64,000 bases of DNA from Ciona intestinalis (taxonomy: Eukaryota; Chordata; Ascidiacea; Phlebobranchia; Cionidae). The stretch lies in contig NC_020176.2 in the NCBI RefSeq assembly GCF_000224145.3, positions 1,054,693-1,118,692 on the forward strand. The letters are read 5' to 3'. A model generated the notes under the pieces. That model ran no database searches. It was given only the letters and a program-made list of their open reading frames with translations, and was not told the origin of the DNA. Of this stretch, positions 1 to 11,895 are shown piece after piece. Position 1 is the first letter of the stretch. The number at the start of each line of letters is the position of its first letter. The translations under genes were made by a program, and so were the position numbers.

Positions 1-497
1 AGCAACTCAAGGAATTTTTGTTCCATAATGTGGTAGCGCATTTTCTGTTTAAGAAAACTAGTTGCAATACCGTTGTATTTCATTTGAAGGGAAAAAATGT
101 TATAACATTTATTGTAATTTACAGTGTTATCACGCTCTGTACAGCACATTTGAACCAGTAGTTTTAGACTGGGGTTAAGGGAACCAATGTTGTATGACAA
201 AGCAGTCTAACAGTTCTGACAGAACTTGTCAAAATCACTTTTTGACATTTAGGTACAAATGTTAATATAGGTGATTGGCGAAATAAAAGAAAATGAATAT
301 AGTATAAGTTTAGGACTGTAAACTACTGTATTAAAGCCTACCATAAAAAACAGATACAGAGATAATTTAATAAATAATGAACTGAAGAGTTTTTTAGATC
401 ACAGTTGTTTAATTTTCACTTTCTGCCTTCTTTGCAAATTATTTTGCACATTAATTACTAGGCTATAACTTAAAAATTAAAGTTTTGTTTAGGCAAC

Positions 498-1626
498 CTG
501 TAAATGACGCTGATGTTTCAGTAGCGGCTTCATTTCAATTAACGTGGTATCCACCTTTGCCCAGTACCCACACATAATCTGCTCACGAAATTTCGAAGCA
601 GCTGAATGCTCTAGTTTGCAGCCTGATTCTTGCATTAAAACATCAGAAGATTTCCTGGTAATTAGTAGTTACATTAAACCTAACATATTAACAAATATTA
701 CTGTGATGTGTTATAGTGGATAAATATGACACAACGTTTTGCCAACTTAATTTATCAGTATTCCCATTGGACAATTTCACCCACAATTTGCGGAACCTAG
801 GAGTAGGCCCATCCAACCCTATATAAATTATCTGGTTACTATAAAAATATAATAATATTGACTGCTATTAATGAGAAAATTACACACAAAGAGTTTTAAG
901 CTTTATCTACAGATTGGCTTTTGTAAGTTGTGTCATAAGTCATAACCTGGTTATGATAACCCAATCCTAAAGCCAAGTTCCTGATTAGGATATTTGGTGA
1001 CATTGGCTGAGTTGGTTAATGGTTACATTTATATTTTTTCAACGAATATGATTAGTTGAGCACCCCAGTTAATACAAACCTTCAGTTAGTCAAAATTTCC
1101 ATTATGGTTACATTGTGGTAATATTAGGAAACCAATGTCTGTAACAATTTCACTTAATCAAACAAATCCGTAACTCTTCAGTAAACAACCAGACCATGCA
1201 TGGTACTTTCGTGGCAATTTTTTATCGAGGCACAAAGTTATACTGTTAACAGTGGAATAGCTAAGGGGGACAGTTAAAAACGATGCGGTAACAACAAAAA
1301 TCAATTGCAATTTTACTTATGACCATTATCTCCAAAGTTACTTAAAATAAAAATTAACCAGGACTCAACATGCTAGCACCTACAATTTTATCTTTTTAAA
1401 AATTTCCTTACTGTAATCCGAGTGAGCATAGATGTTGTCCTACAAGGCGTATAACTTCTTTGTCCGTTTCGGAAAGACTTGGATTTGGCCGATTCTTTTG
1501 CACGTCTAAGGCCTCAGCATCACCGTTGGCAGCATTTCCACTTAATTTTGATGTGGTGGGCTTTTCTCGTACTGGTGCATTATTTTCTGATCGGGATCCA
1601 TTTAACACCGTTGTGTGTGATTGCAT
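498..1626 (-). CDS. WDR26: WDR26-like (GID7) 5' exons, partial
   Basis: Two 5' coding exons, 1412-1626 and 498-654, join in phase (CA|G gives Gln). The joined protein has a low-complexity start, then a LisH helix pair (ETDKEVIRLVGQHLCSLGLQ) running into LMQESGC and the start of the CTLH region. This order and wording match WDR26, the WD40 scaffold of the CTLH/MAEA E3 ubiquitin ligase (yeast Gid7). The WD40 repeats are not here and must lie left of base 1. The start chosen is the first in-frame ATG; the frame stays open about 200 bases further upstream without another ATG. The donor after exon 2 (CAG|GTTGCC) is weak. The LisH/CTLH assignment is firm; the exact start is not. Confidence 0.85.
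655..1411 (-). other. WDR26 intron 1, no other feature seen
   Basis: AT-rich intron between the two WDR26 exons, with donor GTAAGG and acceptor ACCAG. No repeat copy or open frame worth reporting was seen. Confidence 0.7.
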
Positions 1627-3571
1627 TATGATACGCTGGCGTTTTAATGGTGGAGGCGATAAACCACCCTGGTCTGGAGCGCTTGAAGATGCCAGGCTTT
1701 TGTAAAATTTGTGGCTGGAATGGTCACACCTTGAAGATGAAGACCTTACAGCAGCAGAAGTTATTTGACAGGTTTTCTTGGCGAGAACTGACGAGTTAAT
1801 CCAACATACATAAACAAGACACTTCCATTGAGATAGTTACAGGGTTACTTTCTCTCTATAACACACGACACACCAATCTTACTGATAATCCTACAGTTTC
1901 TGTTCCACTAATAAAGGCAATTTTAAGTAAAAGTTTAACAGATATCCTTAATAATCCAATTTATTTTCATTACTGGAGAGTTATTATGTTTTATATAAAT
2001 CAATAATAAAAACTTAATTTTTTTTCAGTGATTGCTTTTGTTCTTAATGCATTACATTTATCTTGTTTCAAATTAGCAATTATCATACCTGTTCTGCAAT
2101 CTCAATGCAAGCAATATTCATAACTGAAAGTTGGATGTTGGGAAAACTTTGGCATAAATCACAGGTACCTTAATTTCCATGCGATAAAGCCTATCCCATA
2201 TAGAATAAAGGGAACTGATTCATAAAATATAGGCATGTACAAACCAAGTTTTTACCCACTACCCATAAGCAATTTGAATGAATTGGTAAGAAAGTTTAAG
2301 CACATTTCTAAACAGTAAACTTTAAAATACTTTAAAAAACTTTCTGCTTGCATTAAAAATGTTTAATAAGGATTAAACAAATTATCATGGCAAAACAAAT
2401 TAGTTCTTGTGATACTTTAAAAGGGTTTCTACTTCCAAGCATATTTATAATTTATATACACTGCACATTACGTATCTTTTTTTACACCCTATAAAATATT
2501 TTTATTGGCTTATATTTCACTAATGAAGTTTAAAATAGCAAAAATAAAACAATGTTTAACTGATAGAGTGGGAAAACTATCGCATGAATATTAGCTTGAG
2601 AATTCATAAAAATCTTGATTGGGCTACTTTTCTTGTTTTTCAAATAAAATAATGACAGCCTTTAGAGCTTTGGTGAATTCTCAGTATTACTGGTGTGTTT
2701 GGTTCTTCTAAATTATAAGTAGAAATTTTATAATACAAATTACAATTTACATTGGAAAGAAATGTGGTCTCGAAGAATCTGTATAGTTTAGGTTTTATAT
2801 AATATGTTGTGTCAAATAAGCATTACATGTGCTTTAATCTGTTATAAGCAGACCACATTTAAGTAGTATCTTGGTACCAGTCTGTAGTATGGCAGTTCCT
2901 GATGAGATCTCGTACGTACAAGACGGTTATTCTTCATGTGCGCACATGCTATCAGTAAATATTGGCATGCAAAGCATGTACATTATCACGCCACATTGGG
3001 AAATCTTACTTAAATTACTTTTTTTATTGTTTAATTAATTGGTGTACGTAGAACAAATTATAGCGAGCTGCGTGCATAACCAAAAGTTTGTAAACAAAAT
3101 CGCTTGTGCACCTGCCATAATCTGTAGACTGGCCTTGGTACCTTGGTACTTTTAAAATGGCATTGAGACAAATCATTAACAATACCTTTCATTGAGACAC
3201 TAACAATATGTTGCAACTAGTAATCAAATTAGAATGTTTTAGAACAAGTTTAAATGCGTACATTAGTAATAAATGAAATGTTTTTCATTGCTAACAAATA
3301 TTATCAACTTTTATTTTTAAGTAAACCTACATAAAAGAAACACACAACTTAAATTTATAATTTTCTTCAGCTATACACTGTAATTTAACATACTAGATGC
3401 AACTACTAAGTGCAATTTAATCTTTGGGTTTACTATAAATGTAGTGAATTACTGAATTATAGCACTCTTGTAAGCTTATCGTAATAGCATAATTTGTTAG
3501 TCTATATTTGGCAATATTAGTAATAATTATAAATATAGGAGATAGAATTGTTTCATACATGCAGAAAAAAG
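1627..3571. other. Intergenic, probable WDR26 upstream region
   Basis: AT-rich sequence upstream of the WDR26 start. No exon with homology, no MITE or SINE copy and no clear core promoter was recognised. Confidence 0.5.
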
Positions 3572-3766
3572 TTAAGTAAGCATACCACTTACGACGTTTA
3601 CAATAGAAGTGACGGCCAGCATACCACCAAAGCATTGCCATAAACTACCTGTTATTTTTCTGTTATGCCCCAATGATTTCTTTAACCGTTTGTTTATTAA
3701 GTTGCCTTCTTCTCTCGTAACAGGACAAATCAGCTGATTCGTGACGTACGGCATCGGTCGAGTCAT
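3572..3766 (-). CDS. Possible first exon of a small membrane protein, unidentified
   Basis: A 64-codon open frame starts at an ATG preceded by AAAAG. It reads as a basic N-terminal segment (about residues 1-40) followed by one hydrophobic helix (about 41-62). A strong donor (GTC|GTAAGT) sits near its 3' end at about 3593, so it could be exon 1 of a split gene; no convincing downstream exon was found. I do not recognise the family. It could equally be chance coding, and is kept because start, helix and donor occur together. Confidence 0.28.
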   Translation of the reverse strand: MTRPMPYVTNQLICPVTREEGNLINKRLKKSLGHNRKITGSLWQCFGGMLAVTSIVNVVSGMLT

Positions 3767-4303
3767 CTTTTATTCGAAGTCACATTTAAACAAAGAAAAG
3801 TTAAATTCGTGGCACGCTAATTTAAAAAGGGTAGTAAAAGTTTAGTTAAATTTATGAAAATCAAATTGGAAAAATGAACAAATGATACTCTTGCGAATGC
3901 AATATTTAGACCACTGAAAATGTTATTCTGTCCTACACAATGTTTGAAAATCAAAGTAAACCCATGAAGCCCCAACCCACAATGATTTTAGTGATTTGAC
4001 TACTGTTGGCAAACTGGAATTGCTACCATGGTGTAAGCGTCTAAACACCGACACAGTGTTTTTAGTACAATTTAACTTTACGTTGTTTCAATTTATCGTG
4101 GCCGCTCGGTGGCAGTAACAACCTGTAAGTTGGAGATTGTTCTGTTCAATGAAAAAGAGCGCTACGGTTAATTACTCACTTTGGTGGAATTTCTTTTTAG
4201 AGATTCAAATTTTTAACATGATCCAAGTTTTGGATCGCAATGTAAATGATACGTAAATATTATTTTTTCCAATCACAATTGTTTTAATTATATACAATTT
4301 AAT
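3767..4303. other. Intergenic, nothing recognised
   Basis: Between the small membrane-protein exon and the first MITE copy. No coding or repeat signal was seen. Confidence 0.5.
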
Positions 4304-4472
4304 GTTATTCATACTTTCTCGTACATTTTGGTAGTAAACAAAGAACATTAAAAGAATTATAAAACCTTGTCCTCGCGACTTTCAGAGACCATTGTTAGTT
4401 GTTTAAAACATGACCAGGATATTTATATATTTTGTGCTAAAAGTGTCCCATCTTCCCCCACCCCAGCATATA
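4304..4472 (+). mobile_element. MITE family A copy, left end missing
   Basis: Carries the family core (a TTTGGTAGTAAACAAAGAAC block, then an AACATGACCAGGATAT-type block) and the right terminal GTGTCCCATCTTCCCCCACC. The first ~30 bp of the consensus are absent. Confidence 0.8.
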
Positions 4473-5259
4473 CCACGACACCGGTTATGCGGACATACTT
4501 TTGTTTTATATTGAACTAAAGTAGTTTTTACGACTTTACGCGAAGCGTGTTTTTAACGATTGTCACTCTGCTGCTGATGCCATTTTCTATGTTGTTTTAA
4601 TTAATTTGATATTCGTCGTTGTGTATTCGAAAGGTAATATAGTTTATGTTTATGCTTAAAATAAGTTGATTCCATTAAGCCTGTAAATTTTATTGAATGT
4701 TATTTTCAGCAAACCACAACTCGTATTACTCCGTCAAGAAATTTTCCGGTATCTGAATCCAGACAACATCTGTTGGGGTTTTCGTTCTTTTCACGTTTAA
4801 CAAAGTTGTTACTATTATATTTCACTGGAAAATCTTTGACTTCGAAGGTATTCTTTTTATAGCATTTTTAATTTGGTGGAATTGGAAAACCCACACTAAA
4901 CTTGATTTTTTGTTTTATGTAAACTTGTAGAGATTTTTGTCTGCAGCCAAACAATCACAATAGAGAAGCACTTGCGGTTTAGTAAACAGTGTTTCTCTTT
5001 CTTGCGACGCGGGGCTCGATTGTCTTTTGCGACATCCAATTCACAGAAACAGGAGCGGGGGATTTAACGGCGAGTGTTGGACAAGGATCGAGCAAAATGC
5101 CGTGTATCTGGTTACTGAAATGTTAGCGAAGTTTGTGGGATACTGGCGGTCAACCTAGTCGTAAAGCTAATAAATTTAGACAAACGTTGGTATATATGCT
5201 GTATGAAAGTAAGGAACAGTTTAAATCCCACACTGCAGTTTATAAGTTTTTACGAGGAT

Positions 5260-5455
5260 ATAGCAGCGTGGGGAAGATGGGACACCTTTTTATTCTAATT
5301 TTCCGTTACATTTGGTAGTAAGCAAAAAACATTCAAAGAATTATAAAACCTTATCCTCACGGCTCCCATAGGCCGTTTTTAATTGTTTAAAACACGATCA
5401 GGATATTTCGATATTATGTGTTAAAGGTGTCCCATCTTCCCCAACCTACTGTATA
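5260..5455 (+). mobile_element. MITE family A copy, full length
   Basis: Both inverted ends are present (GTGGGGAAGATGGGACACC at left, its complement at right), with the standard internal order. No transposase; ~196 bp. Confidence 0.88.
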
Positions 5456-6330
5456 TTAGAGAGTAAATCTCCACTTAGGTAAATTTACCTATTTTAATAT
5501 AGGTTCTGGTAGGGATGTTCCAGTTTAAATTGGAGTTCTGATTCGTCACCAGGTATAGACTTAATGTCTCGTTATTTTGTCATGATTACCTCTTCGGGTT
5601 GGGATTTTATTGACATTACATCAGAAACTCAGAGGAACGTTGGTGTTACCAAACAAATTTGCTATATTTCGAAATCGGCTTATTTTATTTTGAAATTCAT
5701 ACCAGGACGTATGCCAAATTTTACTTTGTACAAATTATGGTTTGTGCATTAAATGTATTGTTTTGTATTTGCTAAAATGTGACTTAAATTTATTAAAATT
5801 TATTTTTTTCTTTACTTTTTTTACACGGAACCACTGACCATTCTTGCGTTGCGCCAGTCTGAGTCTGATAACAGATTCGCTTGTGATCGTCAATCGATAT
5901 GTACGGTACATACACCGCTGTGAAATCTTCTATACAGGTTGAAAATACCAACGGTATTTTAGTAAATAGTTTATCTGCTTTGGTTCTTGCAGCGTGTTAC
6001 GTTTCTACTAGGCGAACAAAATCAGGCAAGGTGGTTTTTGTTGTTGGTTTTAAGTTTCGTGCGTGTGACGTCATTATAGTCGAGTGGCACGTAAAACACC
6101 CACTGCTGTGCCTGTGTGTAGAAGCTTTGGCGACGACCGTAGTACTTAAGAGAGTACTATGCGACAACAGTTGAGTACTTGTTGGTTATAGTTTTAGCAG
6201 GTGAAAGCCTTGTGGTTAGCATTTTCTAATTAAATAGGTTAGATAGACATATGTTACTTATATTAATATTAAATGGTACTACAGAGCCTGTGTATTATCT
6301 ATCAATGTTATCCTACACGCTACACCTATT
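5456..6330. promoter_or_regulatory. Probable HMGCR 5' flank with a CRE
   Basis: Contains a perfect palindromic CRE, TGACGTCA, at 6066-6073. About 20 bp downstream an ACACCCAC element (6096-6103) loosely resembles a sterol-regulatory element. Vertebrate HMGCR promoters are known to use SRE and CRE sites, so this may be the core control region, ~550 bp before the ATG. The SRE match is weak and the transcription start is not visible. Confidence 0.35.
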
Positions 6331-6512
6331 TGGCACTAGTGAAGAATCTTCTGGTACATAGCAGAATAGGCTGGTGAAAAGGGTTGGTGGTTAGGTGTTG
6401 ATGTTTAGGGGGTGAGTAGTTGGTGGTTATTTTAATTTATAGGAGTTAGTAGTTAGGGGTTAGTGTTTAGCAAATAAGGTGGGGGTGGGGAAGATTCTTT
6501 ATTAGCACCTCC
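6331..6512. mobile_element. MITE-like element, family B, both ends present
   Basis: Imperfect terminal inverted repeats: GGCACTAGTGAAGAATCTT at left; at right the complement of GGTGCTAATAAAGAATCTT. The inside is G-rich (repeats of GGTTGGTGGTTAGG type) with no open frame. Distinct in sequence from family A. Partial copies at 11558-11624 and 58425-58533. Confidence 0.6.
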
Positions 6513-6580
6513 TATTTTATTAAAGTTTTACAATAATTATCCTTAAAATGGTAGTGTAGGGTAATACCTAAATTTATTTT

Positions 6581-6630
6581 GACTTATCAGATATTGGAAT
6601 TTGGCAAATGGTAGAGTTAAACCTTAAAAA
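6581..6630 (+). promoter_or_regulatory. Splice acceptor and short leader before HMGCR ATG
   Basis: A pyrimidine-rich tract ending in TTATCAG at 6590 leaves a 40-base leader before the ATG. It could accept a 5' UTR exon or the Ciona spliced leader. A short upstream ATG (AAATGG at ~6607) overlaps the start in another frame. Confidence 0.4.
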
Positions 6631-9377
6631 ATGGCGGTAAAATTGTTTGAATTTTATGCACGCTTTTGTGCTAAATATGCCCTCGAAGTGATTGTCTGTT
6701 TTATGACGATGGTGGTTGGAGCTGTCACACTTAACCTTAGCAGTCCGTATGAACTTTGTCACTGGGCATCAAACTGTGCAGAATCAGTGGATGAAAGCCA
6801 AGTTAGTAGCGATGTTGTTCTTCTCACCGTATTACGATGTGGAACTATTATATATATTTATATGCAACTCAAGAAAATTTGGAAAATTAGATCTGCTTGC
6901 GTCGTTGGTATTGTGTGTGCCTACACTGTGTTTGCTGTGATGACATTCAGCATTACTCTGGTGCATTTTTTAAGGAAAGATTTGGTGATTGTTGGCAGTG
7001 CTTTGCCTGTGTTTCTATTGCTAATAGACATTACACGCATGGTGGTTTTAACAAAGCATTGTTTAAGCACAAGTTCTGTGGATTTACTGCAAGACTACAT
7101 TGCTGAAGGAATGGGTGCTTTAACTCCTGTTCTTACACTTGACACTTTAACTGAACTTCTGGTGTTAATAAACATTGGTGGCTTTGTTCAAGTTAGACAA
7201 CTACAACAACTAAGCTGCTTTGCCTGTCTGTCAGTCATCATTAACTATATTGTATTCACAACCTTCGTCCCTGCATGCTTGTCAGTATTGTTGACTTTGT
7301 TAAACAAAACCAAGACAAATGAAGATGAAATTTACAGTCGTCCGTCGTGGTATGATGTCCGGTTTAACAACAGTCTTCAGAACGAAAAAAGTAAACTGGA
7401 TCATATATTCACAAGACGAGTGAAAATTCTTTTGTGTTCTGCATTGGTTGGATTACATTGGTTCAAAAGCTTTTTCACATTCTCTAATGATAGCATGCAA
7501 AGTAGTTTTGATTCAGTATTCACGCTAACACCAGAACAATTGTTTACAGTCACGTTGATTATCATTCTTGGAAGTAAATACTTACTTGATGATGGCTACG
7601 AAATTGTGTCAAGATTTCGAAGAAGATCTGAAAGTTTGATAGTGAGTTCAACCACACCAGTCAGTACATGTGATGTGAAATCTAGTCACAAAACCTCATA
7701 TTCTGCAGTAGAGACATATGCCACTTCTTCACTTCGTACCCCAGAGGAGTGCATGAATTTATTAAAAGTTGGTTCTGATTTAGTTACTGATGCCGAAATT
7801 ATTGCACTCGTTGAGAAGAAAAAAATACCTTTGTATAAACTTGAAACAGTTTTACAGGATGCTAACCGTGGAGTTGCTATTAGACGTAAAATTTTGAAAA
7901 CTACAGTTATTGACAAATCTAGGATTGAAGCGTTCAACCACATCCCACATACTGGATATGATTTTACAACGGCAACAAAAGCTTGTTGTGAAAATACAGT
8001 GGGGTATGTGGCTGTTCCACTTGGCTTAGTTGGCCCACTGAAACTGGACAATCAAAATTACATGATACCAATGGCCACAACTGAAGGAACGCTTTTGGCA
8101 AGTACAAACCGAGGTTTAAAGGTATTGCATCTGTCTGGTGGGGTCACGGCTTCAATATATGGAGATGGTATGACCAGAGCACCAGTGGTGGAATTCCCAT
8201 CTGCAGAACAAGCTTGCAGGATATCAAACTGGCTTCAAGATTCGTATAACTTTACACTTGTGAGAGATAAATTTGAAGCTACGAGCCGTTTTGCAAAGTT
8301 AAAGAGGTTGACTCCAGCAGTGTCTGGTCGACTTCTTTTTATTCGATTTACAGCAACCACAGGAGATGCGATGGGAATGAACATGCTTTCGAAAGGTGTT
8401 GAGAATGCATTGAGGTAAGGTATCTTATATTGCAATTATGTTCATAATTTTTTCAAGCTATAAAAGTAAAACCTTTTACTTTTCAACGCATAATGACTAA
8501 ACAGGTAAATGCATTTTCAGAGCTGAATAAATGGGTTGAAGTCTTTAGACTAAAATTTCAAACCTTACAGGCTTCCTTATGTTGGACAGACCCCAAATTG
8601 GGTTGTTGATTAAATACAATACTGCTGCCCAACTAGGACTAGATATATGACTGCCAGTTTTTCTAATTCATTCAAGTGATTCAGTTTATTTTTAGATGGA
8701 TGTGCGAGCAGTTTCCAGATATGAAGGTTCTTAGTTTGAGTGGAAACTTCTGCACAGACAAAAAGCCTTCTGCGGTGAACTGGATACAAGGGAGAGGAAA
8801 GTCTGTCGTTTGCGAAGCAGTAATCCCAGCAAAAGTGGTTAAAGATGTTCTACGGACGAACATAGCAACATTAACGCATCTGAACCGGTGTAAGAATCAT
8901 ATTGGTTCAGCTATGTCTGGTAGTATTGGTGGCTTTAATGCACATGCTGCAAACATTGTTACTGCGATGTTTATTGCAACAGGGCAAGACCCGGCCCAAA
9001 ATGTTGTAAGCAGTAACTGCATAACAACCCTGGAAGAAATTTCTTGTCCTCAAATTGGGGATACTACATCCCACACAGCTCTGCACATTACTTGTACTAT
9101 GCCCTCTTTAGAAGTGGCAACAGTAGGGGGTGGGACTGCATTGGAGCCACAAAAGGCGTGTTTAAACCTTCTTGGCGTGGCAGGAAGCAGCGCTCCAAAC
9201 ACTAAGCCAGGCACTAATGCATGCCAACTTGCAAAGCTTATCTGTGGCACTGTGCTTGCTGGTGAATTATCTCTTCTATCTGCATTGGCATCTGGAGAGC
9301 TTGTGCAAAGCCATATGCGACATAACAGATTATCTAGATACCCTCAAACCCAAGAAACCGAGCACAGTATACTTTAA
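6631..9377 (+). CDS. HMGCR: HMG-CoA reductase
   Basis: Exons 6631-8414 and 8696-9377 (AG|A junction) encode 821 residues. The enzyme reduces HMG-CoA to mevalonate with NADPH, the committed step of isoprenoid synthesis, in the ER membrane. The N-terminal ~320 residues hold a multi-pass sterol-sensing-type membrane domain; the catalytic domain follows from about 380. Catalytic residues are in place: Glu485 (MATTEG), Lys617 (CTDKK), Asp693 (GQDPAQN) and His801 (SHMRHNR). The TM2 motif that binds INSIG in mammals, YIYF, reads YIYM. The C-terminal AMPK serine position after HNR is Leu, with Ser one residue later. Only one coding intron (281 bp) is present, against many in vertebrates. Convergent with RCE1, 488 bp between stops. 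Confidence 0.98.
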
Positions 9378-9865
9378 GCCTGAAGGAATATAGAATTAAT
9401 ATAAATCCTATTTGATTAATTTAAAATATATATTGTATGTAAAATTTATGAAATACATCATTGCCATATACATGTACAATGTACACTACATGTCTGTTTA
9501 TATTTGATATTATTTATATTTGTGTCAATTTATCACTGTAGTACGACTTGCATCACAATAATATCATTATCAATTGTGCTCAAAAGCAATTTTCACAAAA
9601 AATGTTACCTTTGTATTATACTATGGTTTTAAAATATTTGCTAGAAACAGTAACTGGGTTGTAATAACTGTAAATAAGGAAAACAAAGCATAAAAACAGA
9701 AAAATCACAATTTGGTACAACAATACTAAAACCAAGTAATTAAGTTACATCTGCTCATAATTAAATGTAGGAATAGTAAGATATATAAGCATCACGTATG
9801 AAACAATGAATGCCTATGAATTCGGAATTATGATATATATATATTGAATTGCATATAAATTTAAT
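9378..9865. other. Shared 3' region of HMGCR and RCE1
   Basis: AT-rich gap between two convergent stops. An ATTAAA at ~9759 could end HMGCR. No other feature seen. Confidence 0.5.
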
Positions 9866-11895
9866 CTATTCAAAATATAAAGTGTTATTGTATATCAAGG
9901 GATTAGTTAACGGATACAGTGATAGAAGAAAAATGACCAGGCCTAGAACAAAACAAAAACAAACAAAATTTCTTCTTTTGTGGCTGAGAGCCAATTCGAA
10001 CTCTGGAAACCCCATAATGTTACATAGGGCGTGTGACATAAAGGCACTGGTTAAATGACCAGTTCGTAAAAATATAAAAGAAGACAGTATTCCAAAAACT
10101 GTTGTGTATGATGCTTGAAATATAGTTGATATTACAATTGCACTGAGTGTGTGGTAGCCTGTTTTGTATTGCTCATACGCATGATGAAAGTGCGCTGAAA
10201 AAAAAAATATTTATTTATAGTTGCAACAAATGAACCCATGACGTGGCATAGTAGTAAGCACTTGCCTCTAACCCAGAGGTTATGGATTCAAGGTTTGTTG
10301 ATGCTGCCATTGTGGGCGCAAGACACTTAACTACAACTGTTCTGAACCCAGTGGTCACTAATGTGTTGTCTAAACTCTAAACTGTCAGCCATAAATAAAA
10401 AACAATCACCCACAAAGAAACATATGTAGCAACTCAGAAGCTGGTACGAGGTGCATAAAACAAAACAACAATGTTATAACGAGTAACGACTGTCATTTTC
10501 TCGCCATGTTAGAATAAAACAAGGTAAATTTATTCTTTCAATTGTTTGGGTATAAAATCTTACCAAGCCCAAAGAACCATGGTGCAAGTAGAATGGAGGT
10601 AAACTGTCCAAGACATGGAACAAGCAAAGGCATCATACATCCGCGAAATACTAATTCTTCAGAAAGCGGAGCCTGGAAAATGTACAATGTAACCACCATA
10701 CTAAATCCCACCATTCAATAAGGTAAAAACCGATAGAAATTGTACAAAGTTACATATTTGAAATTGTACAAAGTTATGTATTTGAAATTGTACAAAGTTA
10801 CATATTTGAAAACTGGCAAAAGGTGTATGAAACAGAACTCCTGTGCTTAATTTCTGTTGTTTTTTCGCCACACTAGAATAAATTGATTACATTCATTCCA
10901 TCTTCGACTTACCACAAAAAAGTTTCTCCATAAAATAATATCTGTCAATTTGTAGCAGGTCAAACTTGTAATGCCATGATCAAGAATAAACATCATCATT
11001 GGACCAAGAAATAAAATAATTATCAGCAGCGATGGAAGTATTATGGCAGGGATGAAACCACTCCATCGAATTCCAATCCATTCCAAAATGCTGCCTTTCA
11101 TATGAACGCCACACAGGGACGAACTGGACATATACACCACAACACATGCAAGTATTGACACAACTGTGACTCGTAGAAACCTTTCTTTAATTGTTTGAGG
11201 ATGATCTCTGTTTTAAAAATTAGAATAATGATTTTTTCTTATATACATAACATAAATCAAATAGAGATATACATATATATAGCCCAGTCTGTAGAGAATG
11301 GCAAGGGTACGAGCGATTTTGTTTCCAAATTTTGGTTATGCACGCCAATTAATAATCAATGAACCAAATCTGTATTAAACTAAATTGGATTTTCGAATGT
11401 GATCTTTATTCGGAGCACACGCAAAAATAAACTTCTCACACGCTCGAGGTTTAATCGGGAACTGCCATATTCTTCAGACTGGTAGTGGTATATACTGCCA
11501 ATACATTTCACAAAAAAGACTAACTTTTCCCTATTGCAATTGCAAAAATATACACCTAACCTAGGGGTTAGTGGTGAGCAAATAAGGTGGGGGCGGGAGA
11601 GATTCTTCACTAGCACCCGTGATTGTATTATACAGAAAAACCCAGAGATTATACAGAATTATACTTTTAACAAAAAACATTAATTAGTGGCAACCATTTT
11701 TTATGTCATGTCGTTAATATAACTTGACTGATTTATTATATATTCACCAGTATTGTGCAAAAGCTTTATAATTCCTCACCTTGGCAAGAATTGAGTACGA
11801 ACGTATAAGCTTCCAACGTACATCGTTGCAAACGAAAAGCATGTTGCAACAGCTTGAAATGTGGTAACATCGGTGAAACATATTTTTTCCAACAT
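9866..11895 (-). CDS. RCE1: CAAX prenyl protease 2 (RCE1)
   Basis: Four exons, 11780-11895, 10913-11207, 10564-10672 and 9866-10194, join in phase to give 282 residues (human ~329; the Ciona N-terminus is shorter). RCE1 is a multi-pass ER-membrane glutamate protease that removes the -AAX tripeptide from farnesylated or geranylgeranylated proteins such as Ras. Family signatures are intact: EELVFR with Glu142 (human Glu140), the FFGLAHFHH segment with His175, and SHALCN with His228 and Asn232. N-terminal YVGSLYV and RDHP are also conserved. Donors and acceptors are canonical. Intron 2 carries a 24-bp tandem repeat and intron 3 a SINE. A vertebrate-type RCE1 is clear. Confidence 0.95.
10235..10538 (+). 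mobile_element. tRNA-derived SINE, near full length, in RCE1 intron 3
   Basis: Head with A-box-like GTGGCATAGTAGTAAGCAC and B-box-like GGTTATGGATTCAAGG, then a unique body and an A/T-rich tail. Same family as the other SINE copies in the window. Confidence 0.75.
10736..10807. repeat. Three tandem copies of a 24-bp unit in RCE1 intron 2
   Basis: The unit begins GAAATTGTACAAAGTTA and repeats three times, differing only by CA/TG in the middle copy. Confidence 0.85.
11558..11624. mobile_element. MITE family B, one end only
   Basis: Closely matches 6450-6510, including AGCAAATAAGGTGGGGG and the terminal repeat ending ACTAGCACC. The other end is not present nearby. Confidence 0.5.

Noticed and set aside
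1460-1705. 81-codon plus-strand frame over WDR26 exon 1
   Set aside because: The minus-strand LisH sequence and matching splice phase explain this region.
5899-6174. 91-codon plus-strand frame before HMGCR
   Set aside because: No domain, and it spans the CRE and likely promoter; more plausible as non-coding leader or flank.
7686-8051. 121-codon minus-strand frame inside HMGCR exon 1
   Set aside because: Lies antisense to conserved HMGCR coding sequence; its openness follows from codon use on the other strand.
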